DNA of 64,000 nucleotides from Streptomyces lincolnensis (GCF_001685355.1 NZ_CP016438.1:1674001-1738000); one strand, 5' to 3'. Numbered from the stretch's first letter, positions 24,219 through 35,785 are shown. Numbers and translations: made by a program. Notes: a model not told the origin generated them from the letters alone.

Positions 24219-24892
24219 CTAGGACGCGAACAACCGCACGCTCCAGGCGGCGTGCGCCTCCGCGCCGATCTCCAGCAGGGGCGCGGACGCCGCGGGCAGC
24301 GCGTCGACCCCTTCGTCGACGGCCCGCCGCGCGTCCTCCGCCGCCCGGTCCGCGACGCGATCGAGCTCCGGCGCCAGCCGGGCCAGGACCCCGGTCGCCT
24401 CGAACGGGTCGAGGGACAGCAGCCGCACCGTCGCCGAGGCCGGCCCGCTCACACTCTCGTACGCCGCGCAGTAGGCCGCGTCCATCGGCCCGAGTCCGGC
24501 CGCCCGCGCCGTGAGCCCCAGCACCACCGGCTGATGCGCCCCCTTGGGGAACTCCCGTGCCAGGGCGTCCAGTTCACCCGACGGCCAGGTGGCCCGCGCG
24601 GCCCGCGTCAGCTGCCGGCCGAGCTTGCGCGCGGCGGTCCGCAGCGCCGGCGACGGCGTCCGCGCGTCGGCGGCCGCGTCCAGCTCCACGGGATCCACGC
24701 CGAGCACGGCCGCCGCGGCCAGCGCGGCGGAGACCCGCCCCGCCGTGTGCAACCGCCCCCGGCAGAAGTCCTCCAGGCTCGCGGCGCCCGTGATCCGCCC
24801 GGCCTTGACGGCGGCCTCGGCCCCGCCGGAGTGCGCGTGCCCTCCGGCGGGGAAGCGTCCGTCGGCCAGGACAAGAAGTGCGGCCCTGGACA

Positions 24893-24893
<1 letters not shown>
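24219..24893 (-). CDS. ureF: Urease accessory protein UreF
   Basis: 224 residues, all alpha. The N-terminal LLVLADGRFPAGGHAHSGG is the UreF signature; GAHQPVVLGLTARAAGLGPMDAA and SATVRLLSLDPFEATGVLARL follow. UreF binds UreD and UreG and couples GTP hydrolysis to nickel delivery. ATG 24893 overlaps the ureC stop by one base (TGATG), so translation is coupled. It is followed by a gap holding a dispersed repeat before ureG. Confidence 0.93.
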
Positions 24894-26606
<1,713 letters not shown>

Positions 26607-26614
<8 letters not shown>

Positions 26615-26918
26615 CGAGGGCACCTCCGGTCTCCCCGCGCAGGCCGGGCACCACGCGGGCACCGGCGAGCGGAACGAGTTCGACGTCGACGGGGATCCCG
26701 GGCTCGAAGCGCACGGCGGTGCCGGCGGCGATGTTGAGCCGCTTGCCGCGCGCGGCGGCACGGTCGAAGTCCAGACCGGGGTTGGCCTCGGCGAAGTGGT
26801 AGTGGGAGCCGACCTGCACGGGCCGGTCGGCGGCGTTGAGCACGGTCAGCGCGGTGACGTCGAGGCCCTCGTTGTACACGATCGGGCCCGAGGCGAAGAG
26901 GAACTCTCCGGGGATCAT
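26607..26918 (-). CDS. ureB: Urease beta subunit
   Basis: 103 residues beginning [18 protein letters not shown] and containing [21 protein letters not shown] and [21 protein letters not shown], all hallmarks of UreB. It is a structural subunit of the (alpha-beta-gamma)3 urease. It overlaps ureC by 8 bases and lies 9 bases after ureA, fitting coupled translation of equal amounts. Confidence 0.97.
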
Positions 26919-26927
26919 CGAGGCCTC

Positions 26928-27230
26928 TCAGACGATCGGGTCGTGGACGGTGACGAGCTTGGTGCCGTCGGGGAAGGTCGCCTCGACCTGGACGTCGTGG
27001 ATCATCTCGGGGATGCCCTCCATGACGTCGTCCCTGGTGAGGAGCTTGCGCCCGGAGGCCATCAGCTCCGCGACGGTACGGCCGTCACGGGCGCCTTCGA
27101 GGATGTGCGACGTGATGAGGGCGACGGCCTCGGGGTGGTTCAGCCTGAGCCCGCGGGCCCGGCGCTTCTCGGCCACGTCGGCCGCCACGTGGATCAGCAG
27201 CCTCTCTTGCTCGTGCGGGGTCAGTTGCAC
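26928..27230 (-). CDS. ureA: Urease gamma subunit
   Basis: 100 residues, the usual UreA length: [59 protein letters not shown]. The start is GTG 27230; an in-frame extension to 27338 has no family similarity and would run into the TetR gene. First gene of the urease cluster; the 88-base gap to the upstream TetR gene on the same strand must hold its promoter, unless the two are cotranscribed. I could not pick a convincing promoter. Confidence 0.95.
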   Translation of the reverse strand: MQLTPHEQERLLIHVAADVAEKRRARGLRLNHPEAVALITSHILEGARDGRTVAELMASGRKLLTRDDVMEGIPEMIHDVQVEATFPDGTKLVTVHDPIV

Positions 27231-27318
27231 GTCCCACCTCACAGTCCTCGCTCCGAACCGTGCGGGGTCCGGTTGCCGCAGCCCCGGGGCAAAGTCCCTG
27301 GTGGCGTGGAGGGGCAGG

Positions 27319-27993
27319 CTAGTTGGACGGCGTTTCAACCAAGTTAACCGCGCCGTCCTCCGCCGCCGTGTCCACCTGCCCGGAGGACATGCTCATCAGC
27401 GCCCGCAGCCCGTCCCGCAGGACGTCGACCGGCGCGGGGCCGAAAAGAGACTGCTGGGCGATGAAGCCCAGGACGGAGGCGATCATCGTGCGGGCCACGT
27501 GGTCCGGTTCGATGTCGGGGCGCATCGCCCCGGTCTCCTGATAGGCCTCGACGATCCGGGCCCAGGCCGCGCGGACGCCGCCGTATCCCTCTCGCAGTAC
27601 GGCCGCCAGTTCGTCGTTGCGCGGGATCTCCGACCACACCTGGACGACCAGACGGGGGAAGGCGGGGACGCCGTCGAGGACGAGGTTCGCCCGCAGGGCG
27701 AGCACCCGGCCCAGGACGGCGGCCACGAGGCTGTCGGGGGGCGGGGGCGGGGACTGCCGGGACGCCTCCTCGAAGGCGCCGCGCACCTCGCCGAGCACCT
27801 CGCCGACGATCGCGGCGATCAGTTCCTCCTTGCCGCTGAAGTAGCGGTACACCGCCCCGGCCGAGAGGTCGGCCTCCTTCAGGACGTCCTGCATCGACGT
27901 GGCGTGGAAGCCGTTGCGGGCGAAGCAGAGCGCGGCGGCGTCGAGGATCTGCCGACGACGGGCGTCGAGATGTGCCTGGGATACACGAGCCAT
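27319..27993 (-). CDS. TetR family transcriptional regulator
   Basis: 224 residues. N-terminal helix-turn-helix [44 protein letters not shown] is classic TetR; the rest is a helical ligand domain. It is divergent from a membrane protein gene (start 28148), and two direct repeats of an AAAACGAAC element in between are probable operators. It probably represses that gene and itself; whether it also affects urease, 88 bases downstream on the same strand, is open. ATG 27993. Confidence 0.92.
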   Translation of the reverse strand: MARVSQAHLDARRRQILDAAALCFARNGFHATSMQDVLKEADLSAGAVYRYFSGKEELIAAIVGEVLGEVRGAFEEASRQSPPPPPDSLVAAVLGRVLALRANLVLDGVPAFPRLVVQVWSEIPRNDELAAVLREGYGGVRAAWARIVEAYQETGAMRPDIEPDHVARTMIASVLGFIAQQSLFGPAPVDVLRDGLRALMSMSSGQVDTAAEDGAVNLVETPSN

Positions 27994-28005
27994 GGTCCAC
28001 AACCT

Positions 28006-28088
28006 AAAACGAACATTCCTTCTTGACAAGGCACGCGGACGGCGGGATGGTGATGACGAACCCAAAACGAACGATCCTTCTTTTTGAC
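28006..28088. promoter_or_regulatory. Duplicated TetR operator candidate
   Basis: AAAACGAACATTCCTTCTTGAC (28006-28027) is repeated as AAAACGAACGATCCTTCTTTTTGAC (28064-28088), 58 bases apart. Each is an imperfect inverted repeat (AACGAA near TTCCTT/TTCTT). The first lies 13 bases from the TetR start and the second 60 bases before the divergent gene, so each may cover one promoter. Confidence 0.6.
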
Positions 28089-28147
28089 TGACAGACCGAA
28101 CGCCTGCCGCGCCACCCGACCCGACACCCGATCGACCGAGGAGTCCC

Positions 28148-29176
28148 ATGTCCACCGCATCCGCTACGCGACCGGCGCCGCACCGGCTCCCGCACGGGCG
28201 CCGCCTGGCGGTCGTGATCGTCCTCGCCCCGCTGCTCGCCGCCCTCGCCCTGTGGGCCTCCGCCTGGCCCGCCGCCCGCACCGCGCCCCGCGACCTTCCC
28301 CTGGGGGTGGCCGGACCCGCGCAGGCCGTGACGCAGGTGGAGCGGCAACTCGAACAGCACAAGGGCGCGTTCGAGATCCATCGCTACGCCGACGAGGCCG
28401 CCGCCCGGCGGGCCATCGAGGACCGGACCGTATACGGCGCGGTCGTGGTCACCGCCCAGGGTCCCGAGCTGCTCACCGCGTCGGCCGCGAGCCCTGTCGT
28501 CGCACAGCTGCTCCAGCAGGCGGTGGCGGAGAAGGCGGCCACCGAGGGCACCCAGGTCAGGACGGTCGATGTCGTGCCCGCCCCCGAGGGGGACCCACGG
28601 GGCTCGGCCCTGAACGCGAGCGTGCTGCCGCTGGCCATCGCCGGCATCGCGGCGGGCGCGCTGGTGACCCTGCTCGGGCTGCGCGGACCGCGGGCCGCGG
28701 CCACACTGGTCGGCGCCGCCGCCCTGGTCGGTGTGGTGGCCACCGCGATCGCACACAGCTGGCTCGGGGTCCTCACGGGCGGCTGGTGGGCCGAGGCCGG
28801 CACGTTCGGCCTGACGACGCTGGCCATCGGTGCCGCGGTCGCGGGGCTCGCCGCCCTGATCGGCACCGCGGGCATCGGCCTCGCCGCGGCCACCGTGATG
28901 CTGATCGGCAACCCGTTCTCCGGAGCGCCCAGCGCCCCGCGGATGCTGCCCGAGCCGGCCGGCACCCTCGGCCAGTGGCTGCCGCCGGGCGCGGGGACGA
29001 CCCTGCTGCGCTCGGTGTCCTTCTTCGACGGCGCGGCGGCGACCGGGCCCGCCCTCACGCTCACCTGGTGGGCCGCCCTGGGCCTGGGCGCCGTACTGCT
29101 CGGCGGCGCGCTCGGCAGGCGCGCGAAGAACGGCGTCGAGCCCGCGTCCGAGCGGGAGTTGACCGCCGTCGGCTGA
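28148..29176 (+). CDS. Membrane protein, ABC-2/DUF3533-like permease
   Basis: 342 residues. One N-terminal helix (LAVVIVLAPLLAALALWAS), an outside domain of some 110 residues (PLGVAGPAQAVTQVERQL, YADEAAARRAIEDRTVYGAV), then five or six helices (LPLAIAGIAAGALVTLLGL, LAALIGTAGIGLAAATVMLIGNPFSG). This layout recalls YhgE/Pip and DUF3533 proteins related to ABC-2 permeases. No ATPase is adjacent. Divergent from a TetR regulator with duplicated operators, so a drug- or metabolite-induced export role is plausible but unproven. A good terminator follows. Confidence 0.75.
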   Translation: MSTASATRPAPHRLPHGRRLAVVIVLAPLLAALALWASAWPAARTAPRDLPLGVAGPAQAVTQVERQLEQHKGAFEIHRYADEAAARRAIEDRTVYGAVVVTAQGPELLTASAASPVVAQLLQQAVAEKAATEGTQVRTVDVVPAPEGDPRGSALNASVLPLAIAGIAAGALVTLLGLRGPRAAATLVGAAALVGVVATAIAHSWLGVLTGGWWAEAGTFGLTTLAIGAAVAGLAALIGTAGIGLAAATVMLIGNPFSGAPSAPRMLPEPAGTLGQWLPPGAGTTLLRSVSFFDGAAATGPALTLTWWAALGLGAVLLGGALGRRAKNGVEPASERELTAVG

Positions 29177-29196
29177 CCACCCGGCCACACCGGTCC

Positions 29197-29236
29197 GACC
29201 GTGCGTCCCCGCTGTAGCGGACGGGGGCGCACGGTC
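29197..29236. terminator. Stem-loop between convergent genes
   Basis: GACCGTGCGTCCCC pairs with GGGGGCGCACGGTC (14 bp, one G-U) around a 12-base loop; it may serve both the membrane-protein gene and the converging antitoxin gene. Confidence 0.75.
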
Positions 29237-29266
29237 CTGTCGTCTCCGGGGGCGTTCCGGGGCGCG

Positions 29267-29545
29267 CTACGAGGCTCCGGGTCCCCGATGGTGGGCCGCG
29301 ATGCCGAAGCGCTGCTGTTCGCGAGGAGCGGACGCGGCCTCACGGACGGCGGAGACCGCGCTGACCACCTGCTCCTCCGCGGGTTCGGCGAGCTCCTCCA
29401 GCCGCTCCAGATCGGCTGCGGAGACCAGCGCTACCAGGGGCTTTCCATGCCGCGTCACGACGACGCGCTCACCGCCGTACACCACTCGGTTGATCAGGTC
29501 GGCGAGTTCAGCCCTGGCTTGCGTCACCGGAATCTCGTAGGCCAT
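29267..29545 (-). CDS. Phd/YefM-type antitoxin (orphan)
   Basis: 92 residues: MAYEIPVTQARAELADLINRV, GERVVVTRHGKPLVALVSAAD, then LERLEEL, the Phd/YefM antitoxin fold that binds its own promoter and neutralises a toxin. No RelE-, Doc- or PIN-type gene lies downstream: the strand runs straight into the stem-loop at 29197-29236. So it is an orphan, or its toxin has been lost. It is the last recognisable gene before the accessory region. Confidence 0.85.
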   Translation of the reverse strand: MAYEIPVTQARAELADLINRVVYGGERVVVTRHGKPLVALVSAADLERLEELAEPAEEQVVSAVSAVREAASAPREQQRFGIAAHHRGPGAS

Positions 29546-30003
29546 ACCCCTAGCTTACGGCGCGTCCATCTTGGTTCACCGTGGTCTGTGACGACATCAA
29601 AGTTCCAGGTCAGGGGCTCTCACGTGCTCCCGTGCGCTCTCGTCTGTGAGAAATGTGTGAGACGAGGTGAGACGAAGAGCTATCTGGTCGCACTGAATCC
29701 TGGCAGTTTTCCGGTGCGGCGGAACGCCCCGCTCCGACCGGTCCTGCGCGGAACTCCGGCCGGGGCCGGCCGGCGGACGAGCGGCGGCCCGCGCCGCTCG
29801 CCCGGTTCTCGCAACAGACCCTAGCCAGGTGTGGTGCCTCGGGACCTCGGCACGGTCGCAGCGGCCGTTGCACTCTCCGGGAGAAGCTCCTCAAAGCCTC
29901 CGCTCACCGGCCGGAATGTCTCCCATCGGCAGCCTCCTCGGCGACCTCGGACGGGACCGCAGGTCAGGCTCCCGCCGCCGCATCTGTCCGCTGCCCCGTC
30001 GGC
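29546..30003. other. Intergenic region with no convincing gene
   Basis: 458 bases. I see short GTGAGAC-like direct repeats around 29640-29675 but no coding frame with family similarity, no tRNA and no clear promoter. This may be the left edge of the accessory region. Confidence 0.5.
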
Positions 30004-31248
30004 TCAGACGGCCGGCAGCGCGTACAGCCGCTCGGCGTGCATCACGGCCAGCCGCTTGCCCGCCGCGACCACGTACCACTTCTCGCTGTCACCGGTGTTG
30101 TCGTTGTACGTCCAGCGCAGCTTCCCGGTCGCCGCGTCGAAGGCGTGCACGCCGCCCTTCTTGTCGTGCTCGGTCGCGCCGTACAACGTGCCGCCCACCT
30201 TGGCGAACTGCCACGCCTCCGCAGCCGAGCCCACCAGGTCCTTGTTGTGCCAGATCCGCTTGCCCGTACCGGGGTCCACCGCCCACATGCCGTACGCGCT
30301 GTCGGAGGCGTAGAGCACCCCGTCCAGGACCTGCGGATCGTTGAACCAGGTGAACTCTTCATTCGCCAGCGACCAGCGTTCCGTGCCCGCGGCCAGCGCG
30401 AACGCCCGCAGCCGCTCCCCGTCCGGCACGATCACCAGGTCCTCGTGCACGGCGAATCGGTAGTAGTTGGACCTGCCGATCTTCTTCGTCCAGAGCTGCC
30501 GGCCCGTCGCCGCGTCGCGGACGGTCACGTTCTTCCGGTAGTCGGTGTACGCGAGACGCCCGCCGACGACCGCGGCGGTGATGCCGAACTCCTCGGTCCC
30601 CTTGTCACGCTGCTCACGCCAGGCGATCTTGCCGGAGGTGGTGTCGATCGCGGCGATCACGTTGGTCGGCGACGAGAGGTCCTCCTCCAGGATCCCGGCG
30701 AGGACGTAGACGTGGCGGTCGTCGGCCGCGATGGGGCGCGGCTGCTCGTACTCCTTGCCCAGGCGGCTGCGCCAGGTCTCCTTGCCCGTGGCCGGATCCA
30801 GGCCCACGACGTCGCCGTCGTACTCGGCGCTGGCGAGATAGAGCGTCCCGCCGCCGGTGATCAGCTTGGCGCCGGGAATGGTGACGCCAGGCCGTGACCA
30901 CTTCTCCTTCCCGCTGACGGCGTCACGCCCCACCAGCGGGTCACCCGACACCACGACCGTGTCCCCGATGACCGCGAGCGCGTGGATCCCGGCCAGGTCG
31001 TCGTTGGCTGTCTTCTGCTGCCACAGCGGCTGGGGCGCGGTGCCCGGGGGCGGGGTGGTGAAGGTGTCACCGCCCTTGTCGGTGTCACCACCCTTGCCGC
31101 CGGGAGTTGTGCCGCCGCCCGACGCGCCCGTTTCCTCCTCGGGGGTGCACCCCCATGCGCCTGCCCCCAGCACGGCCAGGCCCAGGCCCGTCCCGGCCAG
31201 CCTGAGCGCCTGCCTGCGTGACACCGCGTGCCCGTCACGTCTGCCCAT
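30004..31248 (-). CDS. PQQ-like beta-propeller lipoprotein
   Basis: 414 residues. An N-terminal twin-Arg stretch (SRRQALRLAG), hydrophobic core and a lipobox-like GAWGC around residue 34 indicate an exported lipoprotein, perhaps by Tat. A Gly/Thr linker is followed by repeated blades such as WSRPGVTIPGAKLITGGGTL, YDGDVVGLDPATGKETWR and ATGRQLWTKKIG, typical of PQQ-like/BamB propellers. In Streptomyces these outer-surface propellers are often linked to kinases; no kinase is adjacent here. Function unknown. Confidence 0.85.
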   Translation of the reverse strand: MGRRDGHAVSRRQALRLAGTGLGLAVLGAGAWGCTPEEETGASGGGTTPGGKGGDTDKGGDTFTTPPPGTAPQPLWQQKTANDDLAGIHALAVIGDTVVVSGDPLVGRDAVSGKEKWSRPGVTIPGAKLITGGGTLYLASAEYDGDVVGLDPATGKETWRSRLGKEYEQPRPIAADDRHVYVLAGILEEDLSSPTNVIAAIDTTSGKIAWREQRDKGTEEFGITAAVVGGRLAYTDYRKNVTVRDAATGRQLWTKKIGRSNYYRFAVHEDLVIVPDGERLRAFALAAGTERWSLANEEFTWFNDPQVLDGVLYASDSAYGMWAVDPGTGKRIWHNKDLVGSAAEAWQFAKVGGTLYGATEHDKKGGVHAFDAATGKLRWTYNDNTGDSEKWYVVAAGKRLAVMHAERLYALPAV

Positions 31249-31859
31249 GTCGGTTCCCCGTCCCCGTTTCGCCCGGATGTTGCTGACGCCCCCTCGGACG
31301 TCTTGATCGCGGTCAGGCTAGTCGTCGGATTTCGGCCAGTCGTCGGGCGGTACCCAACCGGGACGCGTCCGTGAAACTCCTGTCACACAAGATCAGCAGC
31401 TCCTGGAACCGAGAAGGCGTCATGTTGAGCCCGTCTCACCCTGGGCGGCAACTCCGTGGAGATGGCGGACGCGTTTCCCGGCGTCGTGCCCATCCGTGGG
31501 AGGAAGGTCCCGCACGGACCTGCCGTGGCCTTCAAGGCCGGCTAACGCTGGTGGCGTGTTGCCATGCCTGGGCCAGGGCTGCCTCCTGCACCAGCAGCTC
31601 GTGGGCCAGGCAGTTGGGGAGTCGTCCAAGTACGGATCGGTTCTCGAACGCCGGCAGTCGGCTCACCTTGACAGCGCTGGGGGGTGTTCAGGAACGGAGT
31701 CCAACAACGACCGGCCGACCGCGCGGAGCCGTGGCGGCCATGTTCGGGCGAGTCGTTCGGCCATGAAGTCTCCGCCCCTGCGACTGAGGACATGAGTGGA
31801 TCAGGGGCCGAGAGGGCGTACTTCGCGGTTCAGTTGCGACGGCAAGCGGTAACCCGGGG
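31249..31859. other. Intergenic/insertion-scarred region
   Basis: About 600 bases before the IS6 remnant. The minus strand around 31540-31630 reads LAHELLVQEAALAQAW, which might be transposase debris, but I cannot assign a family. No intact gene. Confidence 0.4.
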
Positions 31860-32476
31860 CTCGAGCGCGGCGTGACCGTCTCCTACGAGACGATGCGCCG
31901 CTGGTGCGCCAAGGTCGGGCAGACCTACGCCAACGCCCTGCGCCGCCGGCAGCCCCAGCCTGGGGACAAATGGCACCTGGACGAAGTCTTCATCAAGATC
32001 AACGGGCGGTTGCAGTACCTGTGGCGGGCCGTCGACCAGGACGGCACCGTCCTGGACATCCTCGTGCAGAACCGGCGGGACCAGGCCGCGGCCAGGCGTT
32101 TCTTCCGCCGCCTGATGAAGAGGACCGGTGCGGTGCCGCGGGTGATCGTCACCGACAAGCTCCGCTCATACGGCGCGGCCCACCGCGAGGTCATGCCCTC
32201 CATCGAGCACCGACAGTCGAAGTACCTCAACAACCGGGCCGAGAACAGCCACCAACCAACCAGGCAACGCGAACAGGCGATCAAGGCTTCCGCTCCGTGG
32301 GCGGAGCACAGCGGTTCCTGTCCGCCTTCAGCGGCATCACGCCCCACTTCCGGCCCCGCCGCCACCTGATGCCCGCACACCACTACCGCGCTGAAATGAC
32401 CGTCCGCTTCGCAATCTGGGAGCAGATCACCGGCGTCGCCGGCCCCGCAACCTCCTCGAGATGGTCTGGCAGCTGA
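31860..32476 (+). pseudogene. IS6-family transposase remnant (5' truncated, frameshifted)
   Basis: The sequence starts inside an IS6 transposase (LERGVTVSYETMRRWCAKVG), keeps the DDE catalytic region (DKWHLDEVFIKI, VIVTDKLRSYG, NNRAENSHQPTRQRE) and then loses one G near 32285; the next frame continues with GFRSVGGAQRFLSAFSGI and MTVRFAIWEQITG. The N-terminal 50 or so residues and the element ends are missing. It is therefore dead, one of several IS scars marking the accessory region. Confidence 0.88.
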
Positions 32477-32619
32477 TTGCTGACCCGAACGCCCGCTATC
32501 ACGACCTCGGCACTGACTGGTACGAGCGCCGCACCGACCCCGACCGCCGCACCCGCGAACTCGTCCGCCAGCTCGAACGACTCGGTAACACCGTCACCCT
32601 GACCCCCAGCCCAGCCTGA
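32461..32619 (+). pseudogene. C-terminal transposase fragment
   Basis: 52 codons (MVWQLIADPNARYHDLGTDW to LERLGNTVTLTPSPA) resembling the C-terminal tail of transposases common in Streptomyces. I am not sure which family. It follows the IS6 remnant directly, so two elements may have been joined by deletion. Confidence 0.5.
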
Positions 32620-32802
32620 CCGGACACCCGTCCTCAGGTCCGCCACCAACACCCTGAGCGCGGAACAGGCATCAGCGCGCCCGCGTTTCCTGTGATTTTC
32701 CGGCCAGAGGCCCTTCCTCTACGCCCCACCAGCCAACAAGCCACCCGATCCAGGACCCCGTTCGAACCAGACCGAGCGCACGACCGGATAGAGAACGGCC
32801 AG

Positions 32803-33972
32803 TCAGAAGGCCGGTGTGGATCGCTCCGTGAGCCGGCTCTGATGCCGCGCTCCGAGCACGGCATCTCTCAGCCGTTTCTGAGCGATCGTCAGGCACGCGT
32901 AGACCGCTCCCTGGGCCGTCGACAGACCGATCAGATGCGGACCCGTCCTGATCTCCGGCACCGCCGGAAGGATCTGGTCGAGCCGGCCGCGCACCTGGGG
33001 AAGCACGACGTCGACGAGTGGACGCAACCGGCCCACGAAGTAGACCGACTCCGGGTCCAGCGTCACGGCGACGACACTGACAGCGGTCACTATCGCCGTG
33101 GTGAACGCCTGAAGCACCTCGGCGTGCGGCGCGTCGGTGCGCGGTTGCAACCAGAGGTCCTCAACGCGCTCCAGGTCGAGCCCCCGTTTGCGGGCGAACT
33201 GAAGGAGACCCCTCGTGCTCAGCAGTTCGTCGAGGATCTCGTTGCCGACTCCGGAGGAGAGTGCCCCGATGTCGCCGAAGGTGGGTGTGCTCCCACGGGC
33301 GAGCTCGTGATCTGTGCAGTGGGCGAAATTCAGTATGGTGCTGAGGCTGAAGAGCGCGGCGTTGGCGATGGTGGCGTCGTCGGTGAGGATCCCGATCAGG
33401 GCCGCGTTCGCGTCGCTGTCGAGGAGCACCGGGGCGTCCACCAGGCCTTCGATGGCTCGGTAGAGATCGGAGCCCGCGAAGATTTTCATCGACTCCGCGG
33501 GGCCGAAGATCTCCGTGCCGCCCCGGACCCGCCCGGGCACTGCGACGACGATCTGCCGCAGGGGGCCCTGCGCGGACTCCGCGGCCTGCGCGATCAGGTC
33601 GACCAGCCATCGTGCGGCGTCCGCGATCTCCTGGTGATCGGCGGTGGGAACCGACACCTGCTGGATCTCGCGACCCCTGAGGTCGGTCACCAACACACCG
33701 GTGGTCTGTGCGCCGAAGCTGACACCGGCGACGTGGCCGGCTGTGCCGGACAGGTCCAGATAGGTGGACCGTCGGCCGCGGCCGGTGACCTCGTCGATCC
33801 CGCAGTCGACGAGGAAGCCGTCGGCCCAGAGCTCCTCCACCGCTCTGAAGACCGTCGCCCTGCTCAGGCCTGTCAGCTCGGTGAGCTTGTTACGTGTCAA
33901 GGGCGCGTGGGAGAGGACCGCGTCCAGGACTGACGCCTTGCTGTAGTCGCGGGAGGTCGGGTTGGTGGTCAC
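32803..33972 (-). CDS. ROK family transcriptional regulator
   Basis: 389 residues. N-terminal winged helix (HAPLTRNKLTELTGLSRATVFRAVEEL) and a ROK/actin-like ATPase-fold domain (HVAGVSFGAQTTGVLVTDL, VAVPGRVRGG, VLLDSDANAALIG, GDIGALSSG). The usual ROK zinc motif CxCGxxGC is not visible, as in many ROK repressors that do not bind zinc. ROK repressors sense sugars or their phosphates. The start is GTG 33972; the frame extends to 34035 without similarity. Downstream is IS debris; upstream, divergently, lies a broken FAD oxidase gene, so its target may be gone. Confidence 0.87.
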   Translation of the reverse strand: MTTNPTSRDYSKASVLDAVLSHAPLTRNKLTELTGLSRATVFRAVEELWADGFLVDCGIDEVTGRGRRSTYLDLSGTAGHVAGVSFGAQTTGVLVTDLRGREIQQVSVPTADHQEIADAARWLVDLIAQAAESAQGPLRQIVVAVPGRVRGGTEIFGPAESMKIFAGSDLYRAIEGLVDAPVLLDSDANAALIGILTDDATIANAALFSLSTILNFAHCTDHELARGSTPTFGDIGALSSGVGNEILDELLSTRGLLQFARKRGLDLERVEDLWLQPRTDAPHAEVLQAFTTAIVTAVSVVAVTLDPESVYFVGRLRPLVDVVLPQVRGRLDQILPAVPEIRTGPHLIGLSTAQGAVYACLTIAQKRLRDAVLGARHQSRLTERSTPAF

Positions 33973-34575
33973 GTGATGACCATATCGAGAGCGGTACGCC
34001 GACCGTGCCGGCACCGGTTTGGGCGGCACGGCCAAGGGCGACGCGGTGACAAGCGGTTGTTTCGACGGACTTGCCGTTCCCTCCCGCCGCCCTTGGGGCG
34101 TCCTCGCCGGAGGCTCCCGCCGTGTCGGACGGTTCTCGACTCATCTGTCATGCACTCCACAGGGTCCCCAAGACTCCGAGAGCGCATCGCCGCGCTGCCG
34201 CGAGGGCCTGAAAGCCGGGGTCGACGACCGACTGACTGTCGGCAGCGAGCATCGGTCATCCGGAACAACCTCGACGTCGCCGGGTCAGCACCCTGTCTTC
34301 GGGGCGACGTGACCGCATACCAGGAGCGCAGCCGGGGCCCGGGGGCTGCCGAGCCGGATGCCGGTCGGCAGCAGGAGCGCGGGGTCGGCGAACGGCCTGA
34401 GCGCAGCATTTTTTCAGTTTGAACTGGACCAAATAGTGCTGGGCGGCCTGAGCCCAGCAGCGAGCACCTCGCGACGCGCCCGACGAATCTGCGCACCGTC
34501 CAACAGCTGTCGGGACGCCCGGGTCTCGACTCAGTGCACCCAGAGCGACTGACGCCACTGGCAGAGAGCGGGGAC
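33973..34575. other. Intergenic region between ROK regulator and oxidase remnant
   Basis: About 600 bases with no recognisable gene. A locally AT-richer stretch (TTTTTTCAGTTTGAACTGG, 34410-34428) may be promoter debris. Confidence 0.4.
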
Positions 34576-34972
34576 ATGGAGTTCACCCCGCACTGGCTCG
34601 ACACCGCTCCCCCAGGGCCCAGACCGGTCCGGACCGAGATCGGCGTGAGTGTCGACGTGGCGATCTTCGCGGCCGGCCCGACCGGCCCCTCGGCGGCACT
34701 TCACCTGGCACGGAAGAGCGCCGACGTCCTTGTCTTCGTGACGGAGACGGTGGACCTTGGGCGCCTCTGGGCACAACGGCGGCATGGCCACCCTGGGCAT
34801 GTCGATCGGCTTCCGGGAGGCGATCTCCCGCTACGGCTCCGACACCGCGAAGGCATGCCTGCGGGCGCACCACGACGCGGTCGACGCCATCCAAAGCCTC
34901 ATCAAGGAAGAGAACATCGACTGCGGCTTCGCCCACACCGGCAAGCTGAACCTGGCGCCCAAGAGGTCCTAA
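34576..34972 (+). pseudogene. FAD-dependent amino-acid/amine oxidase, N-terminal remnant cut by IS5
   Basis: Frame 1 gives MEFTPHWLDTAPPGPRPVRT and VAIFAAGPTGPSAALHLARK, the FAD-binding N-terminus of a DAO/PuuB-like oxidase with a degraded GxGxxG; frame 2 from about 34757 continues ASGHNGGMATLGMSIGFREA and ENIDCGFAHTGKLNLAPK. A frameshift at about 34750 and truncation at the IS5 boundary (34970) make it inactive. The original enzyme would have resembled the intact oxidase at 50547. Confidence 0.85.
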
Positions 34973-35785
34973 CAAAGGCGTTGGACATGGCGGTGGGTGA
35001 TCAGGCAGGTGGCGAGGCCGAGGAAGGCTTCGTGGATGTCGTCGCGTCGTTCCCAGCGGATCCGCAGTCGGCGGAAGCCGTGCAGCCAGGCGATCGTCCG
35101 CTCGACCACCCAACGGAAGACGACCAGGCCAGAGCCGTGTTCCTGACCTCGTTCGGCGATCACCGGGGTGATACCTCGCGCCCGGACAAGGCGCCGGTAC
35201 TTGTCGTGGTCGTAGCCCCGGTCAGCGAGCAGGGCATCAGGGCGCCGGCGCGGGCGGCCTACGGCACCGGCGACTGCCGGGACCTTGTCGAGCAGGGGCA
35301 GCAGTTGGGTGAGGTCGTTGCGGTTGCCGCCGGTCAGCGACACCGTGAGCGGGATGCCCCGGCCGTCGGTGAGGACGTGGTGCTTGCTGCCCGGACGTGC
35401 GCGGTCGACCGGGCTGGGACCGCTTTCGGGCCCCTGCGGGCCGCCCGGACATGAGAGGAATCGATCACCGCCCGCGACCGGTCGAGCTTCTTCGCCGCCC
35501 GCAGCTTCTTCAGCAGCACCAGGTGCAGTTCGTCCCGGACGCCGGCCTCGTTCCAGGCGGCTGGGCGCCGCCGGCACGTCACCCCCGAGCCGAAGCCCAG
35601 CTCCTGTGGCAGGTACTCCCACTGGATGCCGGTATGCGGCACGAACAGGATCCCGCACAAGGCCTGCCGGTCAGGGACCCGCGGCCTACCCTCGACCGCC
35701 TTCGGACCCGGTTCGGGCAGCAACGGCTCGATAGCGACCACAGTTCGTCCGAGACGATCCACGGACGCGACTCCCTCTTTCCCAC
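34970..35785 (-). mobile_element. IS5-family element copy 1, transposase frameshifted
   Basis: On the minus strand three successive frames make up one IS5 transposase: MGKRESRPWIVSDELWSL (from GTG 35785), then AIEPLLPEPGPKAVEGRPRV through DELHLVLLKKLRAAKKLD and AVIDSSHVRAA, then SGPSPVDRARPGSKHHVLTD, LLADRGYDHDKYRRLV, VFRWVVERTIAWLHGFRRL. Both shifts are one base backwards, at DELWSL/IEP and RRGPK/SGP. The 3' end is complete (HRHVQRLC). Copy 2 at 39292 shares both shifts. Either these are decay fixed before duplication, or the element uses -1 frameshifting; decay is more likely. Its insertion truncated the FAD oxidase gene. Confidence 0.85.
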
